NCBI RefSeq assembly: GCF_013371465.1
Contig: NZ_JABWDU010000008.1
Location: forward strand, 124,001 to 188,000
Source: Ensifer oleiphilus
GTDB taxonomy: Bacteria > Pseudomonadota > Alphaproteobacteria > Rhizobiales > Rhizobiaceae
Direction: 5' to 3'
DNA length: 64,000 bases
Shown: positions 59,432 through 64,000 of the stretch, piece after piece
How the letters are laid out: each line of letters begins with the position of its first letter
How positions within the stretch are numbered: the stretch's first letter is position 1
Made by a program: the position numbers and the translations under genes
The notes under the pieces: generated by a model
Told to the model about the DNA's origin: nothing
What the model saw: only the letters and a program-made list of their open reading frames with translations
Databases searched by the model: none

Positions 59432-61234
59432 GTGAGCAATATCAGAGAATTCATCCGGGCAGCCTCCGGCACCGGCAACAAGGCCACATTGGCGGTCCGC
59501 GGCGGCCGGCTGGTCAACGTCGTTTCAGAAGAGATCTATCAGGCCGATGTCGCGATCTATGGCGAGCGGATCATCGCCGTCGGCGACATCTCCGACTATG
59601 TCGGGCCGGAGACGAAGATCATCGACGCCACCGGCAAATACCTCGTCCCCGGGATGATCGACGGCCATCTGCATGTCGAATGCTCGAAGATGTCGCTGAC
59701 GAGCTTTGCCAAGGCGGTCGTTCCGCTCGGTACCACGTCGATCGTCACCGGCCTCGACCAGATCATCGTCGTCGGCGGGCCGGCGGCTGCGCGCGAATTC
59801 CTCGACGAGGCCAGGGATACGCCGCTCAAGGTGTTCTGGGGCGCGCCGTGCAAGACCCCCTACACCATGCCGCGCTCGACCGTCGGCCATTACTTCAGCC
59901 CGGCCGATCACCAGGCGACCCACCACTGGCCGGAATGCGTCGGCATCTGGGAAACCGTGCGCGAATTCATCCAGGAGGAAGACCCCGACGTGCTGGCAGC
60001 ACTGGAACTGGCGGAAAAGAGCCGGCTGCCGGTGCTCGGTTGCTGCCCGATGACGCGCGGCGCACGGCTGAACGGCTACCAACAGTCGGGCGTACGCGCC
60101 GACCACGAAAGCTATTCGCCGGAGGAAATGCTGGAGAAGCTCCGGGCCGGCATGCACGTCGTCGTGCGCGAATCCTCGATCTCCCACTTCCTCTCCGACA
60201 ATCTGCGCATCGTCACAGAGATGGGCGTGAAGGCCCTGCGCCGCATCAGCTTCTGCACCGACGACGTCGTTGCCAGCGATATTCTGAAGCGCGGCCACCT
60301 CGACAACATGGTGCGCATGGCGATCGCCATGGGCATCTCGCCGATGGCGGCCATCCAGATGGCGACGATCAACGGCGCCGATGCCCTTCGCATCGACGAC
60401 AAGGTCGGCTCGATTTCGCCGGGCCGCGCCGCGGACATCCTGCTCGTCAACGATCTGCGCGAGTTTCGCATCGACGCGGTCATCGCCAAGGGTGAGGAAG
60501 TCGCGCGTGACGGCCGCATGGCAGTCGACCTGGTGCCGCCGCCGCGCAGCGCCGAGCTGCTTACCTCGATGAAGGTCGCACCGCTCGAACTCGATGATTT
60601 GAAGCTGCGCTATGACGGCCAAGGCGACAGCGCTGCAGCGATGGCGATTGCCGTGACCCCCGAAAAGATCTTCGTGCGCACGCGCCGCGACGTCACCCTG
60701 CCGGTCAAGGACGGCTGCGTGCTCGCCGACCCGGCACAGGACATCCAGTATGTCACCGTGGTCGAGCGCTACGGCAAGACGAAGAACCGCCCGGTTGCCT
60801 TCACCTCAGGCTTCGGACTGCGCGAAGGTGCTATCGCCAGCTCGACCGCGCCCGACGACAACAACATCATCTGCATCGGCGCAAACCCGGAAGACATGCA
60901 GGTCGCCATCAACCACCTGATTGCCAACCACGGCGGCCAGGTCGTGGTCAGGGACGGCAAGGTCGTCTCCTTCCTGCATCTGCCGATCGGCGGCATCGTC
61001 TCCGATATCGAGCCATCGGAGATGGCGGCGCTGGAAGACGAGCTGGATGACGCAGCGCGAGCGCTCGGCTGCACCCTGCCCTGGCCGTTCATGTACATGT
61101 TCGTGCTTCAAATCACGGCGATCCCGGAATATGCCATCACCGATCTCGGGGTCGTCGATTGCGTCCAGCTGAAAGTCATCTCGCCGCTTCGTGGGAACGG
61201 TGGCGAGGGCGAACGCGCCGCAGCAGCGGAGTAA
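59432..61234 (+). CDS. ade: Adenine deaminase (first copy)
   Basis: A 600-residue amidohydrolase from a GTG start with AAGGGAG ahead of it. The metal site appears as GMIDGHLHVECSKMS; other family marks are GTTSIVTGLDQIIVVGGPAA, FCTDDVVASDILKRGHLDNM and GADALRIDDKVGSISPGRAA. The C-terminal part has SGFGLREGAIASSTAPDDNN and GGIVSDIEPSEM, as in adenine deaminases. It converts adenine to hypoxanthine and ammonia. It precedes a purine permease and a second deaminase copy, forming a purine salvage set. Confidence 0.92.
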   Translation: MSNIREFIRAASGTGNKATLAVRGGRLVNVVSEEIYQADVAIYGERIIAVGDISDYVGPETKIIDATGKYLVPGMIDGHLHVECSKMSLTSFAKAVVPLGTTSIVTGLDQIIVVGGPAAAREFLDEARDTPLKVFWGAPCKTPYTMPRSTVGHYFSPADHQATHHWPECVGIWETVREFIQEEDPDVLAALELAEKSRLPVLGCCPMTRGARLNGYQQSGVRADHESYSPEEMLEKLRAGMHVVVRESSISHFLSDNLRIVTEMGVKALRRISFCTDDVVASDILKRGHLDNMVRMAIAMGISPMAAIQMATINGADALRIDDKVGSISPGRAADILLVNDLREFRIDAVIAKGEEVARDGRMAVDLVPPPRSAELLTSMKVAPLELDDLKLRYDGQGDSAAAMAIAVTPEKIFVRTRRDVTLPVKDGCVLADPAQDIQYVTVVERYGKTKNRPVAFTSGFGLREGAIASSTAPDDNNIICIGANPEDMQVAINHLIANHGGQVVVRDGKVVSFLHLPIGGIVSDIEPSEMAALEDELDDAARALGCTLPWPFMYMFVLQITAIPEYAITDLGVVDCVQLKVISPLRGNGGEGERAAAAE

Positions 61235-61240
61235 AGCCTT

Positions 61241-61269
61241 GGAAGGGGCCGGCATCGCCGGCCCCTTCC
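61241..61269 (+). terminator. Strong hairpin between adenine deaminase and permease genes
   Basis: GGAAGGGGCCGGC (61241-61253) and GCCGGCCCCTTCC (61257-61269) form a perfect 13-bp stem with a three-base loop. No T-run follows directly, and the permease gene starts only 24 bases later, so it may act as an mRNA processing or stability element, or as a partial attenuator, rather than a full terminator. Confidence 0.6.
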
Positions 61270-61293
61270 TCACTTCAAAAAAAGGGGAACAAA

Positions 61294-62697
61294 ATGAACT
61301 ACCAACCCAAGGCCGTGGAGCCGGTCTCTGGCAAGGCCCAAGCCTCCTGGCTCGCAAACTTGCTCGACCGCTACTTCCAGATTTCCAAATTCGGCTCGAC
61401 CATCCGCACCGAAATCCTCGCCGGACTGACCACCTTCCTAGCCGCCTCCTATGTGATCGTCGTCAACCCATCGATCCTGTCCCATGCCGGCATTCCGTTT
61501 TCGGCGGGCGTCACGGCGACCGTGCTCGTCAGCTTCATCGGCAGTTGCGCCATGGGGCTTTATGCCCGAAGCCCGATCCTGGTCGCGCCGGGCATGGGCA
61601 TCAATGCGCTCTTTGCCTACACGATGGTCGTCGGCGCAAACGTGCCGCTCGAAATTGCGCTCGGCTGCGTCTTCTGGGCCGGCGTGCTCTTCACCGTCAT
61701 GGCCTTCTTCAACCTGCGCCAGACGATCATCGAGGCGATCCCGGTCGATCTGCGCTATGGCATTGCCTGCGGCATCGGCCTGTTCATCGCGCTGATCGGC
61801 TTTGAAAACGCCAAGTTCATCGTCGCCAATCCCGACACCATCGTCGGGCTGACGACGTTCAACCCGGTCACCCTCACCTTCATCGCCGGCTTTATCCTCA
61901 CCGTCGCGCTCGTCGTGCGCAGGGTGCCGGGCGCCATGATGGCCGGCATGATCCTAACCACCATCCTCTCGATCCCGATCGGCCGCTGGTGGGGTGACGG
62001 CAGCGCGTTTTCGCCGGAGACGCCTGATGTGCATACGCTGGTCAACTGGAGCGGCTTTTCCGCGGCACCCGACTTCAGCTTCGTCGGCCAGATCGATCTT
62101 GTCGGCGCCCTGAGCCTAATCTACGTGCCGTTCATCTTCGTCTTCCTGTTCACCAACTTCATCGAGGCGCTTTCGACCTTCCTCGGCCTGGCCGAAGCGG
62201 CCGACCTCAAGGACGAACAGGGACTGCCGCGCAACATCAAGCAGTCCATGCATGTCGACGCCGTCGCCGCCTTGATCTCGGCACCGCTCGGCACCAGCCC
62301 CGCCACCGTCTACCTGGAATCGGGCGCCGGCATCGCCCAGGGTGGTCGAACCGGGCTCGTCGCCCTCGTCGCCGGGCTGCTGTTCGTGCCGTTCCTGTTC
62401 CTGTCGCCGCTCCTGTCGCTGGTGCCGGCCGTTGCCACCGCGCCGGTGCTGATCCTCACCGGCCTCTTCATGTCCGAGCCTATGAGCAAGATCCGTTGGA
62501 CCGACCTAGACGAGGCGATCCCTGCCTTCCTCGCCATCGTGCTGATCCCGCTGACGTTCTCGATCACGCTCGGGCTGTCGCTGGCCATCATCGCCTATGT
62601 GCTGATCAAGCTGGTCTGCGGCCGGGCGGGTGATGTAAAGCCGGTCATGTGGTTCGTCGCCCTGCTTGCGGCAGCGCTCGTCGCTCAGACCCAGTAA
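61294..62697 (+). CDS. NCS2 family purine permease (adenine/guanine/hypoxanthine type)
   Basis: A 467-residue membrane transporter with AAAGGGG before its ATG. It starts with a cytosolic lead and RTEILAGLTTFLAASYVIVV, then VAPGMGINALFAYTMVVGAN, LRYGIACGIGLFIALIGFEN and LGTSPATVYLESGAGIAQGG, all typical of the AzgA/PbuG-type NCS2 group. About twelve membrane helices are expected. Placed between two adenine deaminase genes, it should import the purine base for deamination. Confidence 0.92.
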   Translation: MNYQPKAVEPVSGKAQASWLANLLDRYFQISKFGSTIRTEILAGLTTFLAASYVIVVNPSILSHAGIPFSAGVTATVLVSFIGSCAMGLYARSPILVAPGMGINALFAYTMVVGANVPLEIALGCVFWAGVLFTVMAFFNLRQTIIEAIPVDLRYGIACGIGLFIALIGFENAKFIVANPDTIVGLTTFNPVTLTFIAGFILTVALVVRRVPGAMMAGMILTTILSIPIGRWWGDGSAFSPETPDVHTLVNWSGFSAAPDFSFVGQIDLVGALSLIYVPFIFVFLFTNFIEALSTFLGLAEAADLKDEQGLPRNIKQSMHVDAVAALISAPLGTSPATVYLESGAGIAQGGRTGLVALVAGLLFVPFLFLSPLLSLVPAVATAPVLILTGLFMSEPMSKIRWTDLDEAIPAFLAIVLIPLTFSITLGLSLAIIAYVLIKLVCGRAGDVKPVMWFVALLAAALVAQTQ

Positions 62698-62705
62698 CGC
62701 CTCTC

Positions 62706-62739
62706 GGCGCCCTTTTTCTCCAGACGGAAAAAGGGCGCC
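62706..62739 (+). terminator. Hairpin between permease and second adenine deaminase genes
   Basis: GGCGCCCTTTTTC (62706-62718) and GAAAAAGGGCGCC (62727-62739) form a perfect 13-bp stem with an eight-base loop, directly after the permease stop. The internal T-run is part of the stem, so the hairpin could terminate in either direction only weakly; it resembles the 61241-61269 element in position and may serve the same purpose. Confidence 0.55.
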
Positions 62740-62768
62740 GGCATCGTCTCCATTCGAAGGAACCTGTC

Positions 62769-64000
62769 ATGCTTCAATCCTGGTCGAGGACCGCACCCGA
62801 GCTTGTCGACGTCGCCATGGGCCGGACGCCTGCCGACCTCGTGATCCGCAACGGCAAATGGGTCAACGTCTATTCCGGCGAGATCATTCCGCACACCGAC
62901 ATCGCCGTCAAAGCCGGTCGCTTCGCCTATGTCGGCGCCGACGCCAGCCATACGATCGGCGAAGGCACGAAGGTGGTCGATGCTGGCGGCCGCTATCTCG
63001 TGCCGGGGCTCTGCGACGCGCATATGCATGTCGAAAGCGGCCTCGTCACCGTCACCGAATTTGCCCGCGCCGTCATCCCGCACGGCACGACGACGATGTT
63101 CATCGACCCGCACGAGATCGCCAACGTGCTGGGCCTTGCCGGCGTCAAGCTGATGAACGACGAGGCGCAGAGCCTGCCGATCAACGTCTATGTCCAGGTG
63201 CCGAGTTGTGTGCCGAGCGCGCCCGGGCTCGAAACCGCCGGCGCCGAGCTTTCGGCCAAGGATGTGGCCGAAGCCCTGAGCTGGCCGAATATCATCGGCC
63301 TCGGCGAGATGATGAACTTCCCCGGTGTCGCCTTCAATGATGCGAAGATGGTGGCCGAGATCGCGGCCACCCAGGACGCGGGGCTGACTGTCGGCGGACA
63401 CTACGCCTCGCCGCATCTCGGTCGCGAGTTTCACGCTTACGCCGCCGGCGGCCCGGCCGACGACCATGAGGGAACGACCGTCGAGGATGCAATCGCCCGC
63501 GTCCGCCAAGGCATGCGCGCCATGCTTCGGCTCGGTTCCGCCTGGTTCGATGTTGCAGCCCAGGTCAAGGCGATCACCGAGGCTGGCGTCGATCCGCGCA
63601 ACTTCCTGCTCTGCACCGACGACAGCCACTCCGGCACGCTCGTGCATGACGGCCACATGAACCGTGTGGTGCGCCACGCCATCGCGCAAGGGCTGAAGCC
63701 GATCACCGCCATCCAGATGGCGACACTCAACACCGCCCAGCACTTCGGCGTCGAGCGCGAACTCGGCTCGATCGCGCCCGGAAGGCGCGCCGACTTGATC
63801 ATCACATCGGACCTTGCAGCCCTGCCGATCGAGATGGTGTTTGCGCGCGGTGAATTGCTGGCGGATTCCGGCGCTTTGGTGCGCGACATCCCGCCCTTCA
63901 TCTATCCCGCGAGTGCCCGCGATACGGTACATCTCGGCAAGACGCTGAAAACAGGCGACTTCGACATCGGCCTCAACTCCACCGAAAATCGCGCGCGCGT
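62769..64000 (+). CDS. ade: Adenine deaminase (second copy), 3'-truncated by the window edge
   Basis: The frame starts MLQSWSRTAPELVDVAMGRT and runs 410 codons to the right edge without a stop. It contains GLCDAHMHVESGLVTVTEFA (metal HxH), PHGTTTMFIDPHEIANVLGL, GHYASPHLG, LLCTDDSHSGTLVHDGHMNR and GSIAPGRRADLIITSDL, the adenine deaminase pattern. It differs clearly from the copy at 59432, so the two are divergent paralogues and may prefer different substrates. AAGGAACC precedes the ATG. Confidence 0.9.
   Translation, partial: MLQSWSRTAPELVDVAMGRTPADLVIRNGKWVNVYSGEIIPHTDIAVKAGRFAYVGADASHTIGEGTKVVDAGGRYLVPGLCDAHMHVESGLVTVTEFARAVIPHGTTTMFIDPHEIANVLGLAGVKLMNDEAQSLPINVYVQVPSCVPSAPGLETAGAELSAKDVAEALSWPNIIGLGEMMNFPGVAFNDAKMVAEIAATQDAGLTVGGHYASPHLGREFHAYAAGGPADDHEGTTVEDAIARVRQGMRAMLRLGSAWFDVAAQVKAITEAGVDPRNFLLCTDDSHSGTLVHDGHMNRVVRHAIAQGLKPITAIQMATLNTAQHFGVERELGSIAPGRRADLIITSDLAALPIEMVFARGELLADSGALVRDIPPFIYPASARDTVHLGKTLKTGDFDIGLNSTENRAR

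Noticed and set aside
1-64000. tRNA, rRNA, CRISPR arrays, insertion sequences, integrases
   Set aside because: I looked for repeated spacers, transposase motifs and tRNA-like cloverleaf arms and found none that I could support.

Overview
The window is about 64 kb of GC-rich DNA with dense coding, short intergenic gaps and ATG/GTG starts behind AGGAG-like ribosome binding sites. The gene families (ExoF/ExoP/ExoY-type polysaccharide genes, DUF992, fused amino-acid permease-ATPase, paired adenine deaminases, QseBC-like two-component pair) point to an alphaproteobacterium of the Rhizobiaceae, probably Ensifer/Sinorhizobium or a relative. This is inference from family content; no rRNA, tRNA or replication gene was seen to fix the taxon.

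Region 1 (1-8682, leftward) is one operon-like run: two tandem substrate-binding proteins, a fused permease-ATPase, a GNAT acetyltransferase, an M20 deacylase and three flavin monooxygenases (one cut by the window edge). This set matches the known logic of S-modified cysteine salvage: import, N-acetylation, oxidative C-S cleavage, deacetylation. A short spacer region follows, with a DUF992 protein and a small membrane protein (9050-10113).

Region 2 (10225-45781) is the centre of interest. It holds a full Wzx/Wzy-type exopolysaccharide set: initiating sugar transferase, three glycosyltransferases, flippase, polymerase, outer-membrane export protein, co-polymerase/ATPase, pyruvyl transferase, a putative methyltransferase and a secreted GH16 glycanase. 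Interleaved with it is a hybrid PKS-NRPS line of three translationally coupled genes (26897-39731), with its own phosphopantetheinyl transferase, a DegT-type aminotransferase, a GMC oxidoreductase and a protein with a formyltransferase-like domain plus a glycan-type propeller. The assembly line reads A-T / KS-AT-ACP-aminotransferase-C-A(Gly)-T / C*-A remnant-T-TE. Its last gene has three oddities: HQxxxDG in the condensation domain, only the C-terminal piece of an adenylation domain, and a Cys nucleophile in the thioesterase. My working hypothesis is that a small beta-amino-acyl-glycine unit is made and placed on the polysaccharide or a precursor. Two regulators (Crp/Fnr-like and LuxR-like with a degenerate receiver) close the locus, and a short repeated TTAG pattern is shared by some of its promoters.

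Region 3 (46031-64000) is ordinary chromosome or megaplasmid content: a DUF922 protease, an RND efflux pump with a divergent-type TetR operator, DUF808, an L,D-transpeptidase, a QseBC/PmrAB-like two-component system preceded by an exact CTTAAG-N5-CTTAAG box, an AraC regulator with two VOC proteins and a DUF1801 protein, and a purine salvage cluster (LysR, adenine deaminase, NCS2 permease, second adenine deaminase cut by the right edge).
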